Origin: Massilia sp. Root351
GTDB taxonomy: Bacteria; Pseudomonadota; Gammaproteobacteria; Burkholderiales; Burkholderiaceae_D
Assembly (NCBI RefSeq): GCF_001425045.1
Contig: NZ_LMDJ01000031.1
Location: 341,231-405,230, forward strand
Direction of reading: 5' to 3'
DNA length: 64,000 nt
Positions 30,353 to 39,122 of this stretch are shown here, in pieces (position 1 is the first letter of the stretch; each line of letters opens with the position of its first letter). A program made the position numbers and the translations under genes. The notes under the pieces are model-generated. The model worked only from the letters and a program-made list of their open reading frames with translations, made no database searches and had not been told where the DNA came from.

Positions 30353-31315
30353 ATGTCACTCATGGAAAACACACAACTGGACGACCGGCGCTGGCCGGTG
30401 GCCATCATCGGCTCCGGCAATATCGGCACCGACCTGATGATCAAGGTACTGCGCAATGCCAAGCACTTGAAAATGGGGGCCATGGCCGGCATCGACCCCG
30501 AATCGGACGGCCTGGCCCGCGCGGCGCGCCTGGGCGTGCCCATCACCCACGAGGGCGTGGCGGGCCTGGCCGCGCTGCCCGGCTTCGACAAGATCAAGCT
30601 GGCCTTCGACGCCACGTCGGCCGGCGCCCACGCGGAGCACAACCGCCTGCTGCAATGGCACGGCGTGCGCGTGATCGACCTCACGCCCGCCGCCATCGGC
30701 CCCTATGTGGTGCCGGTGGTGAACCTGGAACAGCACCTGCACAGTCCCAACCTGAACATGGTCACCTGCGGCGGCCAGGCCACCATCCCCATCGTGCGCG
30801 CCGTGTCGCAGGTGGCGAAGGTGCATTATGCCGAGATCGTGGCGTCCATTGCCAGCAAATCGGCCGGTCCGGGCACGCGCGCCAATATCGACGAGTTCAC
30901 GGAAACCACTTCCCGCGCCATCGTCTCGGTGGGCGGCGCGGAGCAGGGCAAGGCCATCATCGTGCTCAATCCTGCCGAGCCGCCGCTGATGATGCGCGAC
31001 ACCGTGTTCTGCCTGGCCGACGCCGCCGCCAGCGAGGACGATGTGCGCGCCTCGGTAGAGGCCATGGTGCGGCGTGTGAACGCCTACGTACCCGGCTACC
31101 GCCTGAAGCAGCAGGTGCAGTTCGAGCGCATTCCGGCCACGCGCCCGCTGAATATCCCCGGCATCGGCATGATGCACGGCTTGAAGGTGTCGGTATTTAT
31201 CGAAGTGGAAGGCGCGGCGCACTACCTGCCGGCCTACGCGGGCAACCTGGACATCATGACGTCGGCGGCGCTGGCCACGGCCGAGCAGATTGCCGCCAGC
31301 GCGCTGGCGCAGTAA
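30353..31315 (+). CDS. nbaJ: acetaldehyde dehydrogenase (acylating)
   Basis: 320 residues, converts acetaldehyde, NAD and CoA to acetyl-CoA. NAD motif VAIIGSGNIGTDLM, catalytic Cys in VTCGGQATIPI, and GPGTRANIDEFTETT, all as in DmpF/MhpF. The start is chosen at MSLMENTQ because GGAGA precedes it; an ATG 18 bases upstream sits right after the previous stop without a site. It forms a channelled complex with the aldolase, whose gene follows after 10 bases. Confidence 0.94.
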   Translation: MSLMENTQLDDRRWPVAIIGSGNIGTDLMIKVLRNAKHLKMGAMAGIDPESDGLARAARLGVPITHEGVAGLAALPGFDKIKLAFDATSAGAHAEHNRLLQWHGVRVIDLTPAAIGPYVVPVVNLEQHLHSPNLNMVTCGGQATIPIVRAVSQVAKVHYAEIVASIASKSAGPGTRANIDEFTETTSRAIVSVGGAEQGKAIIVLNPAEPPLMMRDTVFCLADAAASEDDVRASVEAMVRRVNAYVPGYRLKQQVQFERIPATRPLNIPGIGMMHGLKVSVFIEVEGAAHYLPAYAGNLDIMTSAALATAEQIAASALAQ

Positions 31316-31325
31316 AGGAGCAGAC

Positions 31326-32372
31326 ATGAGCAATAACAACCGCAAAGACGGCAAGATCTACGTCTCCGACGTGACCCTGCGCGACGGCATGCATGCCATC
31401 CGCCACCAGTATTCGCTGGAGCAGGCGGTCGCCATCGCCAGGGCGCTGGACGCGGCCAGGGTGGACAGCATAGAAATCGCCCACGGCGACGGCCTGCGCG
31501 GCTCCAGCTTCAACTACGGCTTCGGCGCCCACACCGACCTGGAATGGATAGAAGCGGTGGCCGATGTCCTGCAGCACGCCCGCATCGCCACGCTGCTGCT
31601 GCCCGGCATCGGTACCGTGCACGACCTGGACGCTGCCTACAGCGCCGGCGCGCGCATCGTGCGCATTGCCACCCACTGCACCGAGGCCGACATCTCGCGC
31701 CAGCACATCGAGCATGCGCGCAAGCTGGGCATGGATACCGTGGGCTTCCTGATGATGTCGCACATGACCACGCCGCAGGCGCTGGCGCGCCAGGCCAAGC
31801 TGATGGAGTCTTACGGTGCGCAGTGCGTGTACGTGGTCGATTCCGGCGGCGCGCTGTCGATGACCGACGTGGCAGAGCGCTTCTGGGCCTTCAAGGACAC
31901 GCTGCGCCCCGAAACCCAGACCGGCATGCACGCCCACCACAACCTGTCGCTGGGCGTGGCCAACTCCATCGTGGCGCTGGAAAACGGCTGCGACCGGATC
32001 GACGCCTCGCTGGCCGGCATGGGCGCGGGCGCCGGCAACGCGCCGCTGGAAGTGTTCATCGCCGCCGTGGACCGCATGGGCTGGCAGCATGGCACCGACT
32101 TGTTCGCGCTGATGAACGCGGCCGACGACCTGGTGCGCCCGCTGCAGGACCGCCCGGTGCGGGTGGACCGCGAAACCCTGGCGCTGGGCTATGCCGGCGT
32201 GTATTCGAGTTTCCTGCGCCACGCCGAGGCGGCTGCCGCGCGCTACGGCGTACCGGCCATCGACATCCTGGTGGAGCTGGGCAAGCGCCGCATGGTGGGC
32301 GGGCAGGAGGACATGATCGTGGATGTCGCGCTGGACCTGCTGCGCCGTGGCGGCCAGGAGGTGGCGGCATGA
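31326..32372 (+). CDS. nbaI: 4-hydroxy-2-oxovalerate aldolase
   Basis: 348 residues, splits 4-hydroxy-2-oxovalerate into pyruvate and acetaldehyde. DmpG/MhpE features: VSDVTLRDGMHA with the metal Asp, the His pair in GMHAHHNLSLG, DASLAGMGAGAGN, and the C-terminal communication domain that binds the dehydrogenase. A GGAG site precedes the ATG. Overlaps the decarboxylase start (ATGA). Confidence 0.95.
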   Translation: MSNNNRKDGKIYVSDVTLRDGMHAIRHQYSLEQAVAIARALDAARVDSIEIAHGDGLRGSSFNYGFGAHTDLEWIEAVADVLQHARIATLLLPGIGTVHDLDAAYSAGARIVRIATHCTEADISRQHIEHARKLGMDTVGFLMMSHMTTPQALARQAKLMESYGAQCVYVVDSGGALSMTDVAERFWAFKDTLRPETQTGMHAHHNLSLGVANSIVALENGCDRIDASLAGMGAGAGNAPLEVFIAAVDRMGWQHGTDLFALMNAADDLVRPLQDRPVRVDRETLALGYAGVYSSFLRHAEAAAARYGVPAIDILVELGKRRMVGGQEDMIVDVALDLLRRGGQEVAA

Positions 32373-33193
32373 GCGGCGCGGCAGAAATGCTGCGCGGCGC
32401 GGACTGGCAGGGCGTGCGCGCCGGCCTGGTCGCCGGGCTGGCTGCCACGCTGGACGATGCTGCCCGCCTGCGCCGGGAGACCGACCCGCTGGCGCCGGTG
32501 CACGGCTTCACGCTGGCACAGGCTTACGAGATCCAGCGTGCCTCCATCGCGCTGCGCCACGGGCGCGGCGAACAGCCGGTGGGCGTGAAGCTGGGCTTTA
32601 CCAGCCGCGCGAAGATGGTGCAGATGGGGGTGGACAGCCTGATCTGGGGCCTGCTGACGGACGCCATGCTGTACGAGGAGGGCGCCACGGTGCCGCTGGA
32701 GCACTTCATCCACCCGCGCGTGGAGCCGGAGCTGTGCTTTCTCACCAGCCGCGCCATCGACCGGCCGCTGACCTTGCTGGAGGCCGCAGGCTACCTGGCC
32801 GGGGTGGCGCCGGCCATGGAAATCATCGATTCGCGCTTCCGCAATTTCAAGTTCAACCTGGAAGACGTGGTCGCGGACAACTGCTCGTCGGCCGGCGTGG
32901 TGGTGGGCGAGTTCTCGCCGGATGTGGGCAACCTGGCCAACCGGGGCGTCACGATGCGCTTTAACGGCCGTCCGGTGGCCATGGGCAGCACCGGCGCCAT
33001 CCTGGGCAACCCGCTGCGCAGCGTGGTGCAGGCCAGCCGCCTGGCCAGCGCCGCTGGCTTGACGCTGCCCGCCGGTTCGCTGATCATGGCAGGCGCCGCC
33101 ACGGCGGCCGAGGCGCTGGCGCCCGCGCTGCACGTAAGCGTGGAAATCGGCGGCCTTGGCCGCGCGGAATTCTCGACCGGAGGCGCAGCATGA
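32369..33193 (+). CDS. nbaG: 4-oxalocrotonate decarboxylase
   Basis: 274 residues of the same fold as the hydratase, but of the DmpH type: VGVKLGFTSRAKMVQMGV, FIHPRVEPELCFL, AMEIIDSRFRNFKFNLEDVVADNCSSAG and NPLRSVVQASRLAS. Decarboxylates 2-oxohex-3-enedioate (4-oxalocrotonate), the product of 2-aminomuconate deamination, to 2-oxopent-4-enoate. Coupled on both sides by 4-base overlaps. Vinylpyruvate hydratase and this enzyme normally form a complex. Confidence 0.87.
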   Translation: MSGAAEMLRGADWQGVRAGLVAGLAATLDDAARLRRETDPLAPVHGFTLAQAYEIQRASIALRHGRGEQPVGVKLGFTSRAKMVQMGVDSLIWGLLTDAMLYEEGATVPLEHFIHPRVEPELCFLTSRAIDRPLTLLEAAGYLAGVAPAMEIIDSRFRNFKFNLEDVVADNCSSAGVVVGEFSPDVGNLANRGVTMRFNGRPVAMGSTGAILGNPLRSVVQASRLASAAGLTLPAGSLIMAGAATAAEALAPALHVSVEIGGLGRAEFSTGGAA

Positions 33194-33630
33194 GCCATGG
33201 CACGAATCACGGCACCGCCACCCAGGCACACCTGGTCGAGGGCAAGGCGCGCCCGCGCGGCAAGTTCCCGCACCTGAAGCGCGCAGGCGATTTCCTGTTC
33301 GTGTCCGGCACCAGTTCGCGCCGGCCCGACAATAGCCTGGCCGGCGTGGAAGTGGACGCCATGGGCACCACCCGGCTCGACATCCGCGTGCAGACCCGCG
33401 CGGTGATCGAGAACATGCGCGACATCCTGGCCAGCGCCGGGGCAGGGCTGGACGACATCGTCGAAATCAGCACCTTCCTGGTCAACATGAACGATTTCGG
33501 CGGCTATAACGATATCTACGGCGAGTACTTCGACTACGACGGCCCCACCCGCACCACGGTGGCGGTGCACCAGCTGCCGCACCCGCACCTGCTGATCGAA
33601 ATCAAAGCCATCGCCTACAAGCCTGCATAA
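33190..33630 (+). CDS. nbaF: 2-aminomuconate deaminase
   Basis: 146 residues, RidA superfamily, AmnD/NbaF type: FVSGTSSRRPDNSLAGVEVD near the start and RTTVAVHQLPHPH near the end. Hydrolyses 2-aminomuconate to 4-oxalocrotonate and ammonia. It sits between the oxalocrotonate decarboxylase and 3-hydroxyanthranilate dioxygenase genes, overlapping each. The first ~15 residues (SHGTNHGTATQ) are polar and probably disordered. Confidence 0.92.
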   Translation: MSHGTNHGTATQAHLVEGKARPRGKFPHLKRAGDFLFVSGTSSRRPDNSLAGVEVDAMGTTRLDIRVQTRAVIENMRDILASAGAGLDDIVEISTFLVNMNDFGGYNDIYGEYFDYDGPTRTTVAVHQLPHPHLLIEIKAIAYKPA

Positions 33631-34172
33631 TGGACGCAACCATGTACAAATACGGCAAACCATTCAATTTCCAGCAGTGGATCGCGGAGCACGCGCACCT
33701 GCTCAAGCCTCCCGTCGGCAACCAGCAAGTGTGGCAGGACGCGGACTTCATCGTCACCGTGGTCGGCGGCCCTAACCAGCGCACCGACTACCATGACGAT
33801 CCGCTGGAGGAGTTCTTCTACCAGTTCAAGGGCAACGCCTACCTGAACATCATGGACGGCGGCCGAATCGAGCGCATCGAGCTGAAAGAAGGCGACATCT
33901 TCCTGCTGCCGCCGCATGTGCGCCATTCGCCGCAGCGCCCCGAGGCGGGCAGCCTGTGCCTGGTGATCGAACGCCAGCGGCCGCAGGGCATGCTGGACGC
34001 CTTCGAGTGGTACTGCCTGTCGTGCAACCACCTGGTGCACCGCGTGGAGACGCAGCTGCAGAGCATCGTCAAGGACCTGCCGCCGCTGTTCGAGCGCTTC
34101 TACGGCGACGCCAGCCTGCGCGTATGCCCGCAGTGCGGCGAAGTCCACCCCGGCAAGCTGGGGGCCAAATGA
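33630..34172 (+). CDS. nbaC: 3-hydroxyanthranilate 3,4-dioxygenase
   Basis: 180 residues, cupin-fold Fe(II) extradiol dioxygenase that opens 3-hydroxyanthranilate to 2-amino-3-carboxymuconate semialdehyde. Active-site ligands are seen in YHDDPLEEFFYQ (His, Glu) and HVRHSPQRP (His, Arg). The bacterial type has a second, rubredoxin-like iron site at the C-terminus, here CLSC and CPQC. Start ATG overlaps the upstream stop (TAATG); a second ATG four codons on is possible. Confidence 0.96.
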   Translation: MDATMYKYGKPFNFQQWIAEHAHLLKPPVGNQQVWQDADFIVTVVGGPNQRTDYHDDPLEEFFYQFKGNAYLNIMDGGRIERIELKEGDIFLLPPHVRHSPQRPEAGSLCLVIERQRPQGMLDAFEWYCLSCNHLVHRVETQLQSIVKDLPPLFERFYGDASLRVCPQCGEVHPGKLGAK

Positions 34173-35173
34173 CGCAAGCGAACCAGGTAATCGACATCCA
34201 CAGCCACTTCTTCCCGCCCATCACGCAAGCCGAAGCGGCCGCGCTGGACAAGCACAAGGCGCCCTGGCTGCGCGTGGAGGACAACGGCCACGGCATGATC
34301 ATGACCGGCGACCAGCCCTTCCGGCCGGTGTATTCGGCGCTGTGGGACCCGGCGCGCCGGGTCGAGGAAATGGACCGCTCCGGCGTGGACGTCCAGCTGA
34401 TGTGCGCCACGCCCGTGATGTTCGGCTACAGCTACCCGATCGGCCTGGCGCTGCCGTGGGCCGAGCGCATGAACGACTACGCGCTGGAGCTGTGTGCGCA
34501 CAATCCGCAGCGGCTCAAGGCGCTGGCGCAGGTGCCGCTGCAGGACATCGACGCGGCCTGCCGCGAAGCGAGCCGCGCCAAGGCCAACGGCCATGTGGGG
34601 GTCCAGATCGGCAACCACCTGGGCAACCTGGACCTGGACGACGAGGGCTTGCTGCGCTTCCTCGCCCATTGCGCGCACGATGGCATTCCGCTGCTGGTGC
34701 ACCCGTGGGACATGATGGGCGGCGACGCGCGCATGAAGAAATGGATGCTGCCCTGGCTGGTGGCCATGCCGGCCGAGACCCAGCTGGGCATCCTGTCGCT
34801 GATCATGTCCGGCGCCTTCGAGCGCTTGCCCGAGTCGCTGAAGATCTGCTTCGCCCACGGCGGCGGCAGCTTCGCCTTCCTGCTGGGCCGCGTGGAAAAC
34901 GCCTGGCACCAGCGCGACATCGTGCGCGAAAACTGCCCGCAGCCGCCGTCGTCCTACGTCAAGCGCTTCTACGTGGACTCGGCCGTGTTCGACCAGCGCG
35001 CCCTGGGCCTGCTGGTGGACGTGATGGGCGAGCAGCGCGTGATGCTCGGCTCGGACTACCCCTATCCCTTGGGCGAGCAGGAGGTCGGCAAGCTGATACG
35101 CGATTCCGATTTCAGCGCGCAGCGCAGGGCCAGGCTCCTGGGCGGCAACGCCAGCGAGTTCTTCGGCATCTGA
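34169..35173 (+). CDS. nbaD: 2-amino-3-carboxymuconate-6-semialdehyde decarboxylase (ACMSD)
   Basis: 334 residues, zinc amidohydrolase-2 decarboxylase turning ACMS into 2-aminomuconate semialdehyde and so diverting it from quinolinate formation. Ligands: HxH in VIDIHSHFFPP, His in LLVHPWDMMGG, His in CFAHGGGSF and Asp in LGSDYPYPLGE. ATGA overlap with the dioxygenase gene. It is the last gene of the tight run before the permease, 58 bases away. Confidence 0.95.
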   Translation: MTQANQVIDIHSHFFPPITQAEAAALDKHKAPWLRVEDNGHGMIMTGDQPFRPVYSALWDPARRVEEMDRSGVDVQLMCATPVMFGYSYPIGLALPWAERMNDYALELCAHNPQRLKALAQVPLQDIDAACREASRAKANGHVGVQIGNHLGNLDLDDEGLLRFLAHCAHDGIPLLVHPWDMMGGDARMKKWMLPWLVAMPAETQLGILSLIMSGAFERLPESLKICFAHGGGSFAFLLGRVENAWHQRDIVRENCPQPPSSYVKRFYVDSAVFDQRALGLLVDVMGEQRVMLGSDYPYPLGEQEVGKLIRDSDFSAQRRARLLGGNASEFFGI

Positions 35174-35231
35174 CCCTACACCCCACAAGAGCCGCGCGCA
35201 CCCTGCGCCAAGCGGCCAACTGGAGACACAC

Positions 35232-36611
35232 ATGACACACCCTGACAGCGGCTTCGCCGCGATCGCCGCGCGCGAGGACGGTTTGCAGCGCGGCCTGACC
35301 AGCGGCCAGATGTCGATGATCGCCATCGGCGGCGCCATCGGCACCGGCCTGTTCCTCGGCAGCGGTTTCGCCATCGGCTTTGCCGGTCCCAGTGTGCTGG
35401 TCAGCTACGCCATCGGCGCGCTGATCGCCATCCTGCTGATCGGCTGCCTGGCCGAGATGACCGTGGCCCACCCCACCGCCGGCTCCTTCGGCGCCTACGC
35501 CGAGCACTATGTCAGCCCCTGGGCCGGCTTCGCGGTGCGCTATGCCTACTGGGCCTCCATCGTGCTGGCGGTGGGCACGGAGGTCACGGCGGTGGCGCTG
35601 TACATGCAGTACTGGTTCCCCGGCACGCCGGCGTGGATGTGGATCGCGCTGTTTTCGGCCGCGCTGGTGTTCGTCAACGCCATGAGCGTGGACGTGTTCG
35701 GCAACGTCGAGTACCTGTTCTCGACCATCAAGATCGCCGCCATCGTCGCCTTCATCGTCATCGGCTCCTGGCTGGTGTACGCGGCGCCGGCGGCGGGGCC
35801 GATCGGCTTCAAGAACTACCTGCAGCACCAGGGCTTCTTCCCCAACGGCGGCGCCGGCATGTGGACCGGGGTGATCGTCTCCATCTTCAGCTACCTCGGC
35901 ATCGAGATGGTGGCGGTGGCGGCCGGCGAGGCGAAAGACCCGCAGCGCGCCATCACCGGGGCGTTCAAGGCGGCCATGCTGCGCCTGGTGGTGTTCTACA
36001 TGCTCACGCTGGGCCTGATGCTGGCCATCGTGCCGTGGACGGCGGCGGGCAACGGCCACAGTCCCTTCGTGATGGCGATGGAAGCGCTGCACGTGCCCGG
36101 CGCGGCGGGACTGATCAACTTCGTGATCCTGGTGGCGGCGCTGTCGGCCATGAACAGCCAGCTGTACATCACCACCCGCACCATGTTCAGCCTGTCGCGC
36201 GCAGGCCAGGCGCCGGAGCGCTTCGGGCGCCTGAGCAAGCGCGGCGTGCCGGTAGCGGCGCTGTCGCTGTCGTGCGCCGGCATCGCCATCGCGGCGGCGC
36301 TCAGCGTGCTGTATCCGAAGGGCTCCTTCATGCTGATGATGGCCATCTCCATGTTTGGCGCCATGTTCACCTGGCTGATGATCTTCGTCACCCACTACTG
36401 CTTCCGGCGCCGCTGGGGCAGGGAAGGGCAGCCCAGGCTGGCCTTCCGCATGTGGGCCTTCCCCTGGCTCACCTTGCTGGGTGCGGCGCTGATGCTGGCC
36501 ATTATGGCAACCACCGCCTTCACCCGCGAGTTTGAAATGACCTTGCTCACCGGCGTGCCCTTCATGCTGGCCCTGAGCGCCCTGTATTACCTGCGCTACC
36601 GCAAGCGCTGA
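35232..36611 (+). CDS. amino acid permease (APC superfamily)
   Basis: 459 residues with about twelve membrane helices. The opening MSMIAIGGAIGTGLFLGSG is the APC substrate-site helix; FSYLGIEMVAVAAGEAKDPQRAI is the conserved loop of the AAT/GABA-permease family. In this position it probably imports kynurenine, tryptophan or an aminobenzoate to feed the pathway; specificity is inferred from context. It has its own GGAGAC site and is followed by a 150-base gap with the kynureninase promoter. Confidence 0.9.
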   Translation: MTHPDSGFAAIAAREDGLQRGLTSGQMSMIAIGGAIGTGLFLGSGFAIGFAGPSVLVSYAIGALIAILLIGCLAEMTVAHPTAGSFGAYAEHYVSPWAGFAVRYAYWASIVLAVGTEVTAVALYMQYWFPGTPAWMWIALFSAALVFVNAMSVDVFGNVEYLFSTIKIAAIVAFIVIGSWLVYAAPAAGPIGFKNYLQHQGFFPNGGAGMWTGVIVSIFSYLGIEMVAVAAGEAKDPQRAITGAFKAAMLRLVVFYMLTLGLMLAIVPWTAAGNGHSPFVMAMEALHVPGAAGLINFVILVAALSAMNSQLYITTRTMFSLSRAGQAPERFGRLSKRGVPVAALSLSCAGIAIAAALSVLYPKGSFMLMMAISMFGAMFTWLMIFVTHYCFRRRWGREGQPRLAFRMWAFPWLTLLGAALMLAIMATTAFTREFEMTLLTGVPFMLALSALYYLRYRKR

Positions 36612-36633
36612 TCCCTGCTCCAGCCGCGCCTTG

Positions 36634-36649
36634 GCCGCAGCCTTGCGGC
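36634..36649 (+). terminator. weak GC hairpin after the permease gene
   Basis: GCCGCA (36634-36639) and TGCGGC (36644-36649) can pair around a 4-base loop, 22 bases after the permease stop. There is no U-tract, so a Rho-independent role is doubtful. Confidence 0.3.
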
Positions 36650-36699
36650 GGCCCTTGCACGCCCCGTTCTGGAATAAAGAACTGGAATAGCTGGAGCCG

Positions 36700-36738
36700 A
36701 ATTATTCATTTTCGCTTATTGCAACACCTCTGCATACT
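36700..36738 (+). promoter_or_regulatory. kynureninase promoter sharing the AATTATTCATT box
   Basis: AATTATTCATT (36700-36710), TTATTGC (36716-36722) and CATACT (36733-36738) occur at the same relative positions as in the aminomuconate operon promoter at 27600. The last gives a -10 about 25 bases ahead of the kynureninase start. Probably the same LysR protein acts on both. Confidence 0.55.
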
Positions 36739-36763
36739 AGATTCATCGATAGGAGCAACTGTA

Positions 36764-38002
36764 ATGAAATTGACCAAGCAAGACTGCATCGACCTCGATG
36801 CCCGCGACCAGCTGGCCGCGTACCGCAGCAAGTTCACCCTGCCGGAGGGCGAGGTTTACCTGGACGGCAATTCCCTGGGCGCCATGCCCGCCAGCCTGCC
36901 GGCCCGCATGCAGGAAGCCGTGGCCAGGGAATGGGGCCAGGGCCTGATCCGCTCCTGGAACGACGCCGGCTGGATCGACCTGCCGCAGCGCGTGGCGGCC
37001 AAGGTAGCGCCGCTGATCGGCGCCGGCGCCGACGAAGTGATGGTGGGCGACTCCACCTCCGTGAACCTGTTCAAGGCGCTGGCCGCCGCGCTGCGCATCA
37101 ACAGCGGCCGCACGGTGATCCTCACCGAAAAGGGCAACTTCCCCACCGACCTGTATATCGCCCAGGGCGTGGCGGAGCTGTTCGGCAGCGAGATCCGTTA
37201 CGTGGATTCGGACGCCTCGGCCATCGCAGACGCGCTGGACGACAGTGTGGCCGTGCTGATGCTGACCCACGTGAACTACCGCAGCGGCGCCGTCTACGAC
37301 ATGGCCGCGCTGACCCGCAAGGCGCAGGCCGTGGGCGCGCTGGTGATCTGGGACCTGGCGCACAGCGCCGGCGCGCTGCACGTGGAGCTGGACGAGGTCA
37401 ACGCCGACTTCGCGGTCGGCTGCGGCTACAAATATCTGAACGGCGGCCCCGGCGCACCGGCCTTCGTGTACGCCGCGCGGCGCCATCTGGAGCAGGTGCG
37501 CCAGCCGCTGTCCGGCTGGCACGGCCACCAGAAACCGTTCGACTTCGTGCAGCAGTACCAGCCCGCGCCCGGCATCAACCGCATGCAGTGCGGCACGCCG
37601 CCGCTGTTGTCCATGCTGGCGCTGGACGCGGCGCTGGATGTCTTCAGCGGCATCGACATGCAGCAGCTGCGCAACAAGAGCAAGGCGCTGGGCGACCTGT
37701 TCATCCGCCTGGTGGACGCGCGGCTGTCCGAGTACGGCTTTGGCATCGGTTCGCCGCGCGACTGCAACCAGCGCGGCAGCCAGGTGGCGCTCACCCATCC
37801 GCAAGGCTACGCCATCGTGCAGGCGCTGATCGCGCGCGGCATCACCGGCGACTTCCGCATGCCCGACATCCTGCGCTTCGGCTTCGCGCCGCTGTATGTG
37901 CGCTATATCGACGTCCATCACACGGTGGACACCCTGCAACAGATCATGGCCAGTGGAGAGTGGAACCAGGAGAAATTCTTGACCAAAAAAGCAGTGACGT
38001 GA
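36764..38002 (+). CDS. kynU: kynureninase
   Basis: 412 residues, PLP fold-type I hydrolase that cleaves kynurenine (or 3-hydroxykynurenine) to anthranilate (or 3-hydroxyanthranilate) and alanine. Family segments: YLDGNSLGAMP, SWNDAGWIDLP, GDSTSVNLFK, the PLP lysine in CGYKYLNGGPG (about residue 223) and WHGHQKPFDF. AGGAG precedes the ATG. No tryptophan dioxygenase, kynurenine formamidase of the KynB type or kynurenine monooxygenase gene is in the window, so the upstream steps are elsewhere or the substrate is imported. Confidence 0.95.
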   Translation: MKLTKQDCIDLDARDQLAAYRSKFTLPEGEVYLDGNSLGAMPASLPARMQEAVAREWGQGLIRSWNDAGWIDLPQRVAAKVAPLIGAGADEVMVGDSTSVNLFKALAAALRINSGRTVILTEKGNFPTDLYIAQGVAELFGSEIRYVDSDASAIADALDDSVAVLMLTHVNYRSGAVYDMAALTRKAQAVGALVIWDLAHSAGALHVELDEVNADFAVGCGYKYLNGGPGAPAFVYAARRHLEQVRQPLSGWHGHQKPFDFVQQYQPAPGINRMQCGTPPLLSMLALDAALDVFSGIDMQQLRNKSKALGDLFIRLVDARLSEYGFGIGSPRDCNQRGSQVALTHPQGYAIVQALIARGITGDFRMPDILRFGFAPLYVRYIDVHHTVDTLQQIMASGEWNQEKFLTKKAVT

Positions 38003-38049
38003 GTTTTTTAGCTTGCCCTTGATACAAAATATAAAACGAGGAGACAAAG

Positions 38050-39090
38050 ATGCAACTGAAAGCAACGGGAGTGGCAGTACTGGCGGCGCTGTCCGCCATG
38101 GCGGCCGGCGCGCAGCGGGCCGAGGCCAGCAACGTGACGATATCGGGCGTCATCGACATCAACGTGGAGCGGCTGTCCACGCCCAAGGAAAGCGTGACGC
38201 GCGTTTCCAGCGGCGGCTTGAGCAACTCGCGCCTGGAGTTCAGCGCGACGGAGGACCTGGGGAACGGCAACCAGGCCTTCTTCCTGCACCAGATGCAGCT
38301 GGCGGCCGACACCGGCGGCGGCCCGACCCCGCGCGAAACCTACGTGGGCATGCGCGGCAAATGGGGCCAGTTTGCGCTGGGCCGCCAGAACACGCCGTCC
38401 TACTGGATCGTCGGTTACGCGGACCCCAGCTGGTCGGGCGACTACAGCCGGGTGAGCAACAACCAGTATTTCTACGCCCCGTGGCGCGAAAGCAATGCCA
38501 TCTCCTACAACACGCCGGTACTCGGCGGTTTCAAGGGCCGCTTCATGGTCACCACCGGGCAGGAAACGGCGGACCACAACGGCCGTGTCATCAGCACCGG
38601 CGTGGAGTACCGCAGCGGTCCGCTGTACCTGGGCTTCGTGTCCGACCACAAGGACATCAGGAACATCGCCAGCCCGAAGATGGAAAGCTCGCGCGACAAC
38701 TACCTTTCCGCCACTTACCGCTTCGGCAGCGTGGAGCCGACCTTCATTTACCACACCTACAACGGCTACTACGCCTATCCGCCCTACGTGGGCTTCCAGA
38801 CCCGGGGCTGGGACATGCAAGTGGGCGCGCGCTGGAAGAGCGGCGGCCCGCACGGCGCCTACATCAGCGTGGTGCGCCGCCACGACGACGTGGGCAGGGA
38901 CCTGACCGACGCCAACAGCTTCCTGGCCGGCTACAACTACCGCTTCTCCAAGCGCACCGACGTGTATATCAACCATGGCCGCGTCATCACCAAGGGCAAT
39001 CCGAAAGTGCCGTACCCGCTCACCTTCAACTACAACGGCAGCGCCAACCCCGAACGCGGTACGCAAGTGGGCCTGCGCCACTCGTTCTGA
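38050..39090 (+). CDS. Gram-negative porin
   Basis: 346 residues, 16-strand-type outer-membrane porin: a signal peptide to about residue 26 (ending QRAEA), the first strand NVTISGVIDINVERLS, LEFSATEDLGNGNQAFF, and the C-terminal GTQVGLRHSF. It follows kynureninase by 47 bases and precedes the LVIVD protein, so it is probably the outer-membrane route for the cluster 2 substrate. It is a different paralog from the porin at 14858. Confidence 0.92.
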   Translation: MQLKATGVAVLAALSAMAAGAQRAEASNVTISGVIDINVERLSTPKESVTRVSSGGLSNSRLEFSATEDLGNGNQAFFLHQMQLAADTGGGPTPRETYVGMRGKWGQFALGRQNTPSYWIVGYADPSWSGDYSRVSNNQYFYAPWRESNAISYNTPVLGGFKGRFMVTTGQETADHNGRVISTGVEYRSGPLYLGFVSDHKDIRNIASPKMESSRDNYLSATYRFGSVEPTFIYHTYNGYYAYPPYVGFQTRGWDMQVGARWKSGGPHGAYISVVRRHDDVGRDLTDANSFLAGYNYRFSKRTDVYINHGRVITKGNPKVPYPLTFNYNGSANPERGTQVGLRHSF

Positions 39091-39122
39091 TCTCCGACTA
39101 ACCTGAATAGAAAGCCCACGCT

